The notes below the pieces were generated by a model that saw only the letters and a program-made list of their open reading frames with translations, did not search any database and had not been told where the DNA came from. A program made the translations under genes and the position numbers. From Marinobacterium rhizophilum DSM 18822 (lineage in GTDB: Bacteria > Pseudomonadota > Gammaproteobacteria > Pseudomonadales > Balneatricaceae), in NCBI RefSeq assembly GCF_000378045.1, contig NZ_KB899118.1:1-58677 (forward strand): a stretch of 58,677 nucleotides of DNA, read 5' to 3'. Every line of letters starts with the position of its first letter. Position 1 is the stretch's first letter. Positions 23,658 through 32,936 of the stretch are shown one piece after another.

Positions 23658-25075
23658 AGGATGGGTGAAACCGCCAATGGCACAGCCATCATCGGCCGGC
23701 GCCGAGGCTTAGGGCGGTGCAACCCATCAGGGACCTGTCGGATATTACCCACCGCGTGAAAAACCTGATGGGTTACGCGGCGTACAGGCCTGGCAGTATT
23801 CTGTTTGAATCCAGCGGGTTACGCCGCTTCACCCATCCTACTCGTCTGCACAGCAAAAGTAGGATGGGTGAAACCGCCAACGCCACAGGCCTCATCGGCC
23901 GGCACCGAGGTTTAGGGCGGTGCAACCCATCAGGGATGGGCCAGATATTACCCACCGCGTGAAAAACCTGATGGGTTACGCGGCGTGCGGGCCTCGCAGT
24001 ATTCTGTTTGAATCCAGCGGGTTACGCCACTCCACCCATCCTACTCGTCTGCACAGCAAAAGTAGGATGGGTGAAACCGCCAATGGCACAGGCATCATCG
24101 GCCGGCACCGAGGTTTAGGGCGGTGCAACCCATCAGGGATGGGTCTGATATTACCAACTATCGGGAAAACCTGATGGGTTACGCGGCGTACAGGCCTGGC
24201 AGTATTCTGTTTGAATCCAGCGGGTTACGCCGCTCCATCATCCTACTCGTCTGCACAGCACAAGTAGGATGGGTGAAACCGCCAATGGCACAGGCCTCAT
24301 CGGCCGGCACCGAGGTTTAGGGCGGTGCAACCCGTCAGGGACCTGTCGGATATTACCCATCGCTTGAAAAACCTGATGGGTTACGCGGCGTACAGGCCTA
24401 GCAGTATTCTGTTTGAATCCAGCGGGTTACGCCGCTCTACCCATTCTACTCATCTGCACAGCAAAAGCAGGATGGGTGAAACCGCCAATGGCACAGGCCT
24501 CATCGGCCGGCACGAAGATTTAGGGCGGTGCAACCCATCAGGGGCCTGTCGGATATTACCCATCGCTTGAAAAACCTGATGGGTTACGCGGCGTGCGGGC
24601 CTGGCAGTATTCTGTTTGAATCCAGCGGGTTACGCCACTCCACCCATCCTACTCGTCTGCACAGCAAAAGCAGGATGGGTGAAACCACCAATGGCACAGA
24701 CGTCATCGGCCGGCGCCGAGGTTTAGGGCGGTGCAACCCATCAGGACGTGGCAGATATTACCCACCGCCGGGAAAGCCTGATGGGTTACGCGGCGTGCGG
24801 GCCTCGCAGTATTCTGTTTGAATCCAGCGGGTTACGCCGCTCCACCCATCCTACTCGTCTGCACAGCAAAAGCAGGATGGGTGAAGCCGCCAACGGCACA
24901 GACGTCATCGGCCTGCACCGAGGGTTATGGCGGTGCAACCCATCAGGGACCTGTCGGATATTACCCACCGCCCGGTAAACCTGATGGGTTACGCGGCGTG
25001 CGGGCCTGGCAGTATTCTGTTTGAATCCAGCGGGTTACGCCGCTTCACCCATCCTACCCATCTACTCATCGGTTA
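23658..25075. repeat. Seven tandem repeats of ~203 bp
   Basis: Units begin with AGGATGGGTGAA at 23658, 23861, 24064, 24266, 24469, 24672 and 24874 (spacing 202 or 203 bp). Each contains GGGCGGTGCAACCCATCAGG, CCTGATGGGTTACGCGGCG, GCAGTATTCTGTTTGAATCC and ends CACCCATCCTAC, so inverted pairs occur inside every unit and across each junction. Copies differ by a few substitutions (for example TACAGG or TGCGGG before CCT). The array fills the gap between the end of TRAP operon 2 and the start of the symporter gene. The period is not a multiple of three and the overlapping short frames it creates are not genes. Confidence 0.95.
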
Positions 25076-25084
25076 TGACGCGGC

Positions 25085-25816
25085 TCAATCAACCTCGCTG
25101 AACAGCGAGCCCCAGCCCTTGATACGGCGGGTATCGGCGCCGGCCAGTTTCATGCCCTTCCAGACACCGGTGGCGATGCTGTCGTAGATCGGAATCTGCA
25201 GTTCCTTTTCCAGCTCCGCCGCGACGCGGGTGCCCCTGAGGTTGGTGCAGAAGATGGTGATGGCATCGGGTTTCTGTTCTGCCGCCACGGCCCGCACCAT
25301 CTCGGCGATGGTCTCTTCGCTGTATTCGGAGAAGGAAAAATTGCCCTTGTCCCCCAGGTGCCGTTCCGCCACACAGCTGAAGCCGGCCTCACGGTAGTTG
25401 GCAATAATCTTTTCCTGCACGTCGTCTAGGTAGGGCGTCACCAGGGCGAAGTTCCTGACCTTGGTCTTTTCGAAGATTTCGTTCAGCGCCAGCACCGACG
25501 TGGTCGCAGCAATGCCGGTCTCCTGGCGAATGACGTCACACAGCTCAATATCGTCCTGGAATCCGCGCCAGCCCGACGAGGTGCCGCTCCAGGTGATGGA
25601 CTGCACCTTTGCATCGGCCAGCATGTGCGCCGCCTGCAGGAAAGGCGCGTTGTCGAACTGGCTCAGGGCCTGGTCGCGCAGCGATATCTCGGTCACCCTC
25701 AGGCGGCCGAAGTGGGCGCTGACATCCGGCACCCCGTGCAGGATCTCGGCGGTCAGCGGCTCCAGCACCGTGTTGGATGAAGGCGTCAGCACGCCCAGCA
25801 AGGTACGTTGTGTCAT
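25085..25816 (-). CDS. Maleate isomerase/arylmalonate decarboxylase-like protein
   Basis: A 243-residue Asp/Glu-racemase-superfamily enzyme. The start LGVLTPSSNTVLEPLTAEI is typical of maleate cis-trans isomerases and arylmalonate decarboxylases. The second-domain cysteine is present in ITIFCTNLRGT (near residue 190), but the first-domain position reads WSGTSSGWRG with no cysteine. One-cysteine members act as decarboxylases of malonates, two-cysteine members as isomerases or racemases, so a decarboxylase-like reaction is favoured here. It is the last gene of the operon with TRAP system 2, 66 bp after dctM, and probably acts on the imported diacid. Confidence 0.8.
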   Translation of the reverse strand: MTQRTLLGVLTPSSNTVLEPLTAEILHGVPDVSAHFGRLRVTEISLRDQALSQFDNAPFLQAAHMLADAKVQSITWSGTSSGWRGFQDDIELCDVIRQETGIAATTSVLALNEIFEKTKVRNFALVTPYLDDVQEKIIANYREAGFSCVAERHLGDKGNFSFSEYSEETIAEMVRAVAAEQKPDAITIFCTNLRGTRVAAELEKELQIPIYDSIATGVWKGMKLAGADTRRIKGWGSLFSEVD

Positions 25817-25882
25817 GTTGGTGTCCTTCCTTATATAGCTAGCCTGCGGGGTGCACCGGGCACCCCGCCAGTTGTGATCACA

Positions 25883-27163
25883 TCAATAGCCCAGGGCGCG
25901 GGGCAGCGCCGTGACGATATCGGGAAAAATCCAGCACAGCCCGAGCACCACGTACTGCAGCACAATGAAGGGCCAGACCGACTTAAGCAGTTCGCCAATG
26001 GAGATCTTGGATATGCCGCACATCACGAACAGCAGCACACCCACCGGCGGCGTCATCATGCCCACCACCAGGTTCATGACGAACAGAAAACCGAAATACA
26101 GCGGGTCGATGCCATAGGCCAGTGCGATAGGCGCAAACAGCGGCGCGAGCATGATGTAAGCCGCGTTCGACTCCAGGAACATGCCCACCACCAGCAACAT
26201 GCCCATGACCAGTGCCAGGAACACCATCGGATCGGCGGTGAAGCCCTGGATAAACTGCGACAGGTGCAGCGGCAGCAGGTCCAGCGTGAACACGAATGTC
26301 ACCGGCTTGGCAAAGGCAATCAGTGCTCCCACCACCGCCGAGGTCAGTGCGGCGCGGTACATGCAGCCCGGAATCGCCGACAGCTTCAGCTTGCGGGTCA
26401 CGAACATGCCCACCAGCAGCGAATAGATGACGGCGATGGCCGCACCTTCGGTGGCCGTGAAGATACCGCCGACGATACCGCCGATGACCAGTACCGGCAT
26501 GAACAGAATAACGCCGGCACGGCGGCACTGCAGCAGCACATTGCGCCAGCAGAACGGCTCGCCGGTGGGCTCATAGCCACTGCGGTACGACATCCAGGTG
26601 CACAGGCCCATCATGCCGACAGTGAGCAGAATGCCCGGCACCACGCCGGCCATAAAAAGCCCGCCGACCGACACACTGGAACCGGCCATCAGTGCGTACA
26701 CGATCATCGCGGCACTGGGCGGAATAATCGGCCCCAGGTTGGATGCCGAGGCCACCACCGCAGAGCCGAAGCCATTATCATAGTGCTTGCGCAACGATGG
26801 CATCATGGTGGTGCCCAGCGCACTGGCGCCGGCCACCGCCGCACCGGTCACCGAGGCAAGACCGAGCCCGGACAGAATGGTCACATGGGCTAGTCCGCCC
26901 TGCACCCTGCCGACCACGGCGTTGGCAAAGTCGATCACGCGCTGCATGATCTGGCCGCCCACCATGAACTCCCCTGCCAGCATGAACAGCGGAATCGCCA
27001 TCAACGGGAAGGAATCGACCGCATGCATCATGCTCTGCGGCATCAGGGCCAGGTCAATGTCACCAAAGACAAAAGCGCCCAAGGCCGAAAAACCCAGCGC
27101 AAATGCCAGCGGCATGCCCAGCAGCGCCAGCACGAAAAAGACTCCAATGGATACAATGACCAT
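25883..27163 (-). CDS. dctM: TRAP transporter large permease, DctM type (system 2)
   Basis: A 426-residue polytopic membrane protein starting MVIVSIGVFFVLALLGMPLAFALG. Family motifs include SVTGAAVAGASALGTTMMPSL, LGPIIPPSAAMIVYALM and MTPPVGVLLFVMCGIS. It overlaps the dctQ stop codon (TAATG), as in most TRAP operons, and is followed by the maleate-isomerase-like gene. It forms the Na+-driven transport unit with the DctQ and DctP proteins of system 2. Confidence 0.93.
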   Translation of the reverse strand: MVIVSIGVFFVLALLGMPLAFALGFSALGAFVFGDIDLALMPQSMMHAVDSFPLMAIPLFMLAGEFMVGGQIMQRVIDFANAVVGRVQGGLAHVTILSGLGLASVTGAAVAGASALGTTMMPSLRKHYDNGFGSAVVASASNLGPIIPPSAAMIVYALMAGSSVSVGGLFMAGVVPGILLTVGMMGLCTWMSYRSGYEPTGEPFCWRNVLLQCRRAGVILFMPVLVIGGIVGGIFTATEGAAIAVIYSLLVGMFVTRKLKLSAIPGCMYRAALTSAVVGALIAFAKPVTFVFTLDLLPLHLSQFIQGFTADPMVFLALVMGMLLVVGMFLESNAAYIMLAPLFAPIALAYGIDPLYFGFLFVMNLVVGMMTPPVGVLLFVMCGISKISIGELLKSVWPFIVLQYVVLGLCWIFPDIVTALPRALGY

Positions 27164-27708
27164 TATTCATCCCCCCAGACATGGGTGCCCTGCCAGACCA
27201 GAAACGCCAGGTGTAAAAAGGCGTGGGCCATTGAGATAATCACCGCGATATAGAAGGCCGATACGCTGAGTTCGACTGTAGGCATCATTTCGCCCCAGGC
27301 CTCCTGCGCCACCAGCACCGCCTGCCACATCACCAGCAGCATCAGCGCACTGCTGAGTGCCAGCATCAGGCGCATCAGGCTTTCGCGAATGTGCGAGCCA
27401 AACTGGTTGATCAGGATATCGATACCAACGTGTATGCCTTTCTTGACCCCGTGGGGCAATGCCAGAAAGATCGACCAGACAAATGCCAGACGCGACATTT
27501 CATCGGCCCAGTCGAGGGAATCACCGAAGAAATAGCGCAGTACCACCTGCGCCGTGACCAGGCCGGTCATCAGGGTCATCGCCAGGGCGATGAGCCCATA
27601 CGACAGGCCGTCGACGGCCTTGAGCATCTGCTGGTAGCGCCGGACCAGCGGAGAGGCCGTTGCGACCTCCTCCGCCACCGGGGCTCCATCAAGAACCCGG
27701 TCGTTCAT
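27163..27708 (-). CDS. dctQ: TRAP transporter small permease, DctQ type (system 2)
   Basis: A 181-residue protein with four membrane helices after a hydrophilic N-terminus of about 35 residues. Motifs ALAMTLMTGLVTAQVVLRYFFG, WADEMSRLAFVWSIFLALP and GIHVGIDILI are standard. Its start codon overlaps the dctP stop (TAATG at 27706-27710) and its stop overlaps dctM, so all three genes of system 2 are translationally coupled. Confidence 0.92.
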   Translation of the reverse strand: MNDRVLDGAPVAEEVATASPLVRRYQQMLKAVDGLSYGLIALAMTLMTGLVTAQVVLRYFFGDSLDWADEMSRLAFVWSIFLALPHGVKKGIHVGIDILINQFGSHIRESLMRLMLALSSALMLLVMWQAVLVAQEAWGEMMPTVELSVSAFYIAVIISMAHAFLHLAFLVWQGTHVWGDE

Positions 27709-28736
27709 TACTGCACTTCCGCCAGTACGGCATCAATCACATCAGCGCCGATACGCTCTTTCAGCGCGTCGATCACCGGCGCGGTGCGCTCGCGCATCTG
27801 CTGACGCAGCTCGGGTGAAACCTCAACCAGTTCCATGTTGGCCGCAACCAGCTTGTCCCGCGCAGCCGTATCCTCTTCGGCCGCCTTGGCACGCTGCCAG
27901 GTCACCGCTTCCCCCATGGCGTCACGCAGCGCCTTCTGCTCGGCCGGTTCGAGCTTGTCGAACTTGCGCTTGTTGGCCACCACCACGATGAAATCGAAGA
28001 AATGCGAGGTATCCGTCAGGTAGGTCTGCACTTCGTTGAACTTGTTCGTCTCGATCACGCTGTAGGGGTTTTCCTGGCCATCGATCACGCCCTGCTGCAG
28101 CGCAGAATAGACTTCGTTGATGCCCATGGAGACCGGGCTCGCACCCAGGGCCCGGAAGGTAGACAGGTGGGTCTCATTGGGCTGCAGACGAATCTTCAGG
28201 CCATCGAAATCCGCCAGTGTGCGGATCGGGTGCTGGCTGTTGGTGACCTGACGTGAGCCCAGTTCCATGAAGCCCAGCGCCACAAAACCCTTGTCGGCCA
28301 GCTTTTCATTCAGCAGGTCACCCACCGGGCCGTCGACGACCTTGAATGCCTCGCCGCGATTGGCATAGACGAACGGCAGGCTCACCGCTTCCAGTTCCGG
28401 CACGATACGGGACAGGTAGGAAGCCCCCACCCAGGTCATTTCCAACACGCCGGAGCGCACCTGGTCGATATTTTCCTTGGCACCACCGAGCTGCATGGCC
28501 GGGAATACATCCACCGTCAGAGCACCGTCGGACAGTTCCGGCAGGCGTTGCTTGAACTGCTCCATGGCTACGCTACTGGAATGGGTGGCGGCGAAATTGC
28601 CCGCCAGGCGCAGGTTCTTTTCAGCCATGGCGCTGGCAGAGAACAGTGTTGCCGCCAGCGCAGTAGCCAGTGTCGTGCGGACACAGGTGCGTGCCAGGGT
28701 ATCCAGTCGGGATGAGATCTTCTTGTTGTTTCGCAT
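27708..28736 (-). CDS. dctP: TRAP transporter substrate-binding protein, DctP type (system 2)
   Basis: A 342-residue periplasmic protein with an N-terminal signal of about 36 residues (ending SASAMA-EKN). The conserved FDGLKIRLQPNETHL segment carries the carboxylate-binding Arg and NEVYSALQQGVIDGQENP is the classical DctP-family motif. Start at 28736 has AGAGGAAG upstream; a longer frame to 28844 lacks support. It is the first gene of operon 2 and has a perfect AT-rich inverted repeat 118 bp upstream (28854-28873) containing AATTATGAA. A dicarboxylate or related acid is the likely ligand. Confidence 0.93.
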   Translation of the reverse strand: MRNNKKISSRLDTLARTCVRTTLATALAATLFSASAMAEKNLRLAGNFAATHSSSVAMEQFKQRLPELSDGALTVDVFPAMQLGGAKENIDQVRSGVLEMTWVGASYLSRIVPELEAVSLPFVYANRGEAFKVVDGPVGDLLNEKLADKGFVALGFMELGSRQVTNSQHPIRTLADFDGLKIRLQPNETHLSTFRALGASPVSMGINEVYSALQQGVIDGQENPYSVIETNKFNEVQTYLTDTSHFFDFIVVVANKRKFDKLEPAEQKALRDAMGEAVTWQRAKAAEEDTAARDKLVAANMELVEVSPELRQQMRERTAPVIDALKERIGADVIDAVLAEVQ

Positions 28737-28853
28737 CGTACTTCCTCTTGGTTTCCAGCGTATTGCCGCGAATCGCACCTGATCGGAGCCCCCTGTTCCA
28801 GCGTTGCCAGTTGAAGGGAGTGCCCGGATCGGGCCATCGCACATCTGTATATA

Positions 28854-28873
28854 TAATTATGAACACATAATTA
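28854..28873. promoter_or_regulatory. AATTATGAA operator candidate, site 2
   Basis: TAATTATG-AACA-CATAATTA, a perfect 8-bp inverted repeat, upstream of dctP of system 2. It is probably bound by the divergent GntR/FCD regulator (29699). Confidence 0.6.
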
Positions 28874-29284
28874 CAGATAATATATACACCAGCCTTTTTG
28901 TGATGACAACCGCTGTGCTGTTTTAAACAGCCTTTCCTTACTCACCCCCGCATCCAGATAGAAAGCACACAGGCCCAGTTGAACAGCAACAAGCATGCCC
29001 CGCATCCTACAAGAGTGCCGGCCACGGCCTGCACCACCGGTTTCGCCGGAAGTCGAATGTGTTCCTGCCCCTGATCCTGCATTGATGAACACCCAGGCAG
29101 CGCACCAAAAACTGGCACAAAACCTGGTTGAACCTTCGTTAAAAATTAATAATTTAATATATTTAATTCTTTATGTTTTTATAACTTATTGTTTCTAAAG
29201 GATTAAAAGCAAAACTGGAGGGTTTCGCACTCAATTGACGCACGGATTGATTGACGTACCCAAAAGGCACCACTAAAATCAAAC

Positions 29285-29299
29285 ATAATTATGAATTAT
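29285..29299. promoter_or_regulatory. AATTATGAA operator candidate, site 3
   Basis: ATAATT-ATG-AATTAT, a perfect 6-3-6 inverted repeat 400 bp upstream of the GntR gene start. Position is compatible with autoregulation only if the promoter is distal; it could also act on operon 2. Confidence 0.5.
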
Positions 29300-29698
29300 A
29301 TAGGGCCGTGCTCGATATGGCCGAAGGCCAGCGTCACGCTTTTTTACAGATACTGCAAAAGCCGATGGCAAGAACCGGCACAGATACTCAGCGACGACAG
29401 CTGATGATGGCTCCGGCAAGGCCTGTGCGACAGCACGCGATGCAGGGCCTGACACAAGGGGGCGACTGGCAGTCATTTTCAGCGCCTGGCCGCAGGCCAA
29501 ACCGGCCTGAACAGACCGCAGCCCGTGCCGTTATTAATCCAGCGGGTCAATGCATGAAGCCCACCTCTTCCCCTTCGAAGAATTCAGCACATGCACGCAC
29601 TTGCGCCCATTCTTTTGGGTTAAAAAGCCGGTGGGGTGACGGACACACAGGTAGGGAGCCTGTTTGTCTGCCAGGTTAATAAAGAAAGGAACAACCGC

Positions 29699-30388
29699 AT
29701 GAATGAGAGCATCCGGCTATCACACAGCGTTCGCCGACGCCTGTTGCATGAAGATGTTGCCGAACATCTGCGCACCATGATCACCGAAGAAACCCTGCCC
29801 GAAGGTAGCCGCGTGGATGAAGTGGAGCTCTGTGCCTTGCTGGAAATCTCCCGCACGCCGCTGCGCGAAGCGCTCAAGGTGCTGCAAAGCGAAGGACTGA
29901 TCAGTATCGAGCCCCACAGGGGCGCTCGCGTCGCGGCGGTGGACGAAGCCGAGCTGCAACAACTGTTTGATGTACTCAGTGGACTGGAGCGCCTGGCCGC
30001 GGAACTTGCAGCCCAGCGGGCCAGCGACGCCGAGCTGGAAGCCTTCCGGCTGCTGAACCTGGAAATGGAAGCGCAATACCGGGCCCGCGACCCGCGCACC
30101 TACTTCGCGCTTAACCTGCAGGTGCACCAGCAGGTCATCAAGATGTCCGGCAACCGCCAGCTGCAGCGTATTCACGCCCAGCTGAGCGGGCGTACCCGTC
30201 GCGGCCGCTACTTCTCCACCCTGTCCGATGCGCACTGGGATGCATCGGTTGATGAGCACAACGCCCTGGTCGAGGCCTTGCTGGCCCGCGACGCAAAGCG
30301 CGCCGGCCGCATTCTGTTCGACCATGTCATCAAGACCGGCGACACCATCCTCAACATGATGCAGCAGCGCCAGGCCGGGCAGGCATAA
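29699..30388 (+). CDS. GntR-family regulator, FCD (FadR) subfamily
   Basis: A 229-residue regulator. The winged helix spans about residues 14-76 (EDVAEHLRTMITEETLPEG, VDEVELCALLEISRTPLREALKVL, GLISIEPHRGARVAAV). The FCD ligand-binding domain follows, with the metal-binding pattern NLQVHQQVIKMSGN and later DEHNALVEALLARD. Start at 29699 is supported by AGAAAGGA about 8 bp upstream. It is divergent from the operon of TRAP system 2 and close to three AATTATGAA sites, so it is the best candidate for a local regulator of uptake and catabolism. FCD proteins commonly bind organic acids; the effector is not known. Confidence 0.9.
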   Translation: MNESIRLSHSVRRRLLHEDVAEHLRTMITEETLPEGSRVDEVELCALLEISRTPLREALKVLQSEGLISIEPHRGARVAAVDEAELQQLFDVLSGLERLAAELAAQRASDAELEAFRLLNLEMEAQYRARDPRTYFALNLQVHQQVIKMSGNRQLQRIHAQLSGRTRRGRYFSTLSDAHWDASVDEHNALVEALLARDAKRAGRILFDHVIKTGDTILNMMQQRQAGQA

Positions 30389-30905
30389 GCCTGTCCGCTG
30401 GCCTGGCACAGCAGCAAAGCACAGCACAGGCAGTGACAGAACACCAAGCGCCCGCTCAGTCGTGCGTTCACCTGCGCCTGGCAGTAAAAGCCGCTATTCA
30501 GCAGCCTCCAGCGCCCCTTCACCCGCAAAGCCACTTTCCCCAAAGCCACCTTGCCCAAAAGCAGAGCCACCGGCTCAGCCCAGGCGCGCTGCCGGGCGCC
30601 AAACTTAATCACCTGACGTTTGCACCGGACCACCCTTCACCTTTCGCGTTGAGTCCTCCGCTTTCAGGGAAAAACTCTGATTCTGGTTATCCCTGCCTCA
30701 TCGTTGAGTCTGCTGCTTGAAAAGATGGCCCAATGCGAACCCCACCGCTTGCCCTGCAAAGTATCCACCACGTTCGCGCACATGCGCCCACTCTTTTGAG
30801 TTAGAGATCCAGAGCAGTAACCCGCCGGTTTCACATACGGCTGATGCCTTTGCCGTGATCAGAACAGAGTTCAACCCGCCTCGGGCAACAGGCTGCAGCC
30901 AGGCA

Positions 30906-30937
30906 CAAAAACGCCCCCGGACGAAACCGGGGGCGTT
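30906..30937 (-). terminator. Intrinsic terminator of operon 3
   Basis: Perfect 11-bp stem AACGCCCCCGG/CCGGGGGCGTT with an ACGAAA loop. On the minus strand it is followed by a T run, 40 bp after the dctM stop. The rest of the gap 30389-30905 has no gene that I can support. Confidence 0.9.
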
Positions 30938-30977
30938 AAGTGGATTGCCGTTGGTAACTGGCCGGAATTGCGACCGG

Positions 30978-32279
30978 CTAACCGATCAGGGAGGGCAGGA
31001 ACATGGAGATGGGCTTTACGTAGGTCACCAGCAGGATCACGATCACCTCGCAGAGCACGAACGGAATCGCGTAGCGTGCGGCGGTGGCAAAGGGCACCTT
31101 GCCCAGCTGCGAGGCCAGGAAGAGCCCCACGCCCACCGGCGGAGTCAGGTGCGCCATCGACAGGTTCACCGTCAGTACCGCACCGAAATGCACCAGGTCG
31201 AAGCCGATCGCCAGCAGCGTTGGCTTGAACAGCGGCACCAGCAGGTACATGGCCGCAATGGGTTCCAGAAAGGCACCGGACACGATCAGTACCAGGTTGA
31301 AGAACAGCAGGATCAGGATCGCGTTGCCACCACTGATATCCAGAATGAAGTTGTTCAACATGGTGGCGAGGCCCTGGGTCTGCATGACCCAGCCATACAC
31401 GGCCGAGGTCGCAATCAGCAGTACAATCACGCCGATGGTGCGGCCGGACTCGAAGATCACATCCGGCAACTGGGCAAAGGAAATCTGCTTGTACACCAGC
31501 CGGTCGATCACAAACAGATACACCACGGCAACGGCCGCCGCCTCCGTCGCCGTAAAGATGCCGGTATAAATGCCGCCAAGAATAATCACCGGCGCCATCA
31601 GCCCCCAGAAAGCATCCTTGAAGGCATCGAAGAAGGTTGCCAGGTTGCGCTCCTCGACATCGGCGCCCCTGTAGCCACGCTTCTTGGAAATAAACAGTAC
31701 ATAGCCGCCCAGAATCAGCAGCATCGTCAGGCCGGGCCCAACACCGGCTGCGAACAGCTTGGGAATGGAAGTTTCGGTAATGACGCCATAGATAATAAAG
31801 CCGATGCTCGGCGGAATAACCACGCCAAAGGTACAGCCGGCGGCAACCACCGCCACGGCAAAGCCACGGTCGTAACCACGCTCCACCATGGGACCCACCA
31901 GGAAACTCAACGCTGCCACGGTGGCAATATTGGAGCCCGACATGGAGCCCAGTACGGCACCGGTCACCAGTACCGTCAGCGCAAGACCGCCCGGCAAGGG
32001 CCCGAGCATCATCTCGGCCAGACGCACCAGCTTGATGGCAATGCCTGTTCGAGTAATCAGGTTGCCGGCGATAATAAACAGCGGTGTCGCCAGCAGCGGA
32101 AAGGAGTCCAGCGAGCCGGAAAACACATAGGGCACCACACTCAGCGGTGCGATTTCAAACACGACAAACGCCATCAGACCGGCAAGGCCGATGGAGACAA
32201 ATACGGGGACGTTCAGGGCCAAAAAGCCAAAGAACACCATCAGGCCGATAATGGCCGGGTTAGTCAGTAACTGCATCAT
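30978..32279 (-). CDS. dctM: TRAP transporter large permease, DctM type (system 3)
   Basis: A 433-residue membrane protein starting MMQLLTNPAIIGLMVFFGFLAL. Signature stretches are GAVLGSMSGSNIATVAALSF, FGVVIPPSIGFIIYGVIT and LSMAHLTPPVGVGLFLASQ. It is the last gene of a minus-strand operon (racemase-like gene, amidase, dctP, dctQ, dctM) and is followed by a strong intrinsic terminator. Unlike systems 1, 2 and 4, it is separated from dctQ by a 64-bp gap. Confidence 0.93.
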   Translation of the reverse strand: MMQLLTNPAIIGLMVFFGFLALNVPVFVSIGLAGLMAFVVFEIAPLSVVPYVFSGSLDSFPLLATPLFIIAGNLITRTGIAIKLVRLAEMMLGPLPGGLALTVLVTGAVLGSMSGSNIATVAALSFLVGPMVERGYDRGFAVAVVAAGCTFGVVIPPSIGFIIYGVITETSIPKLFAAGVGPGLTMLLILGGYVLFISKKRGYRGADVEERNLATFFDAFKDAFWGLMAPVIILGGIYTGIFTATEAAAVAVVYLFVIDRLVYKQISFAQLPDVIFESGRTIGVIVLLIATSAVYGWVMQTQGLATMLNNFILDISGGNAILILLFFNLVLIVSGAFLEPIAAMYLLVPLFKPTLLAIGFDLVHFGAVLTVNLSMAHLTPPVGVGLFLASQLGKVPFATAARYAIPFVLCEVIVILLVTYVKPISMFLPSLIG

Positions 32280-32343
32280 TCAATCACTCGTAAGCTGCGG
32301 CCTGTCGCTCGGCAAGGCTTAGGGTTGTCTGCCGGGCGCGCGA

Positions 32344-32853
32344 TCATTCGTGCTCGTCCACGAGCGGCTTATCGATCCGATAAGCGCCCAGAATGAGCCC
32401 CTGAATGGTTCGCAGGAAAGCCAGCGTAAACGCCATGAACATGCCGCAGTTGATGACCCAGACCGGAATGCCGGTGGTCATGCTGGTCTGCCCACTGGCC
32501 AGGGCGCGCATCGTGGTGCCATAGCTGAGCCAGGCGAGAAAGCCGATAAACACCAGCATGCAGATGCCGACAATCACCTCGGTCAGGCGCTGCAGCGGCG
32601 CGGGCAACTTGTCCACCAGCAGCGGAATGCCGCCATGTTGTCCGGTCTTGCAGGCTGCCGCCGCACCGAACAGTGCGCCGAGCAGAAACATGTAGCGGGC
32701 CAGCTCCTCGGACCAGGCAATGGAGTAGTGGAAAAAGAAGCGCGACAGGACGCCCATGAAAATCAGCACGACAATGGATCCGCAAAGCGTGACGACGATA
32801 AATTTTTCCAGCCTGTCGAGCCAGCTGGTGGCTTTTGCAGCGACATATTTCAT
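32344..32853 (-). CDS. dctQ: TRAP transporter small permease, DctQ type (system 3)
   Basis: A 169-residue four-helix protein. EKFIVVTLCGSIVVLIFMGVLSRFFF, WSEELARYMFLLGALFGAAAA and HGGIPLLVDKLP are typical DctQ segments. Start at 32853 is chosen because GGAGA precedes it by seven bases; the frame also opens at 32877. It lies between dctP and dctM of the same system. Confidence 0.92.
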   Translation of the reverse strand: MKYVAAKATSWLDRLEKFIVVTLCGSIVVLIFMGVLSRFFFHYSIAWSEELARYMFLLGALFGAAAACKTGQHGGIPLLVDKLPAPLQRLTEVIVGICMLVFIGFLAWLSYGTTMRALASGQTSMTTGIPVWVINCGMFMAFTLAFLRTIQGLILGAYRIDKPLVDEHE

Positions 32854-32936
32854 CAACAGTCTCCATTGAAGGCGCACAGCACTGCCTGAGTTGGTGCGCT
32901 ACCGCGACCATCCGGTCGCGGCCCGCCATCAGGTCC

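Larger units (their letters stand above)
28737..29698. other. Regulatory gap between operon 2 and the GntR gene
   Basis: A 960-bp divergent intergenic region. It contains two operator candidates (28854-28873, 29285-29299) and AT-rich runs at 28845-28890 and 29140-29200. The parts 28900-29130 and 29310-29640 show nothing clear. No small gene is supported. Confidence 0.6.

Noticed and set aside
23658-25075. CRISPR array
   Set aside because: The repeat unit is over 200 bp, units abut without unique spacers, and there are no cas genes.
23717-25187. Chain of short frames starting MQPIRD
   Set aside because: They arise from the 203-bp tandem repeat, change frame from unit to unit, and lack ribosome binding sites.
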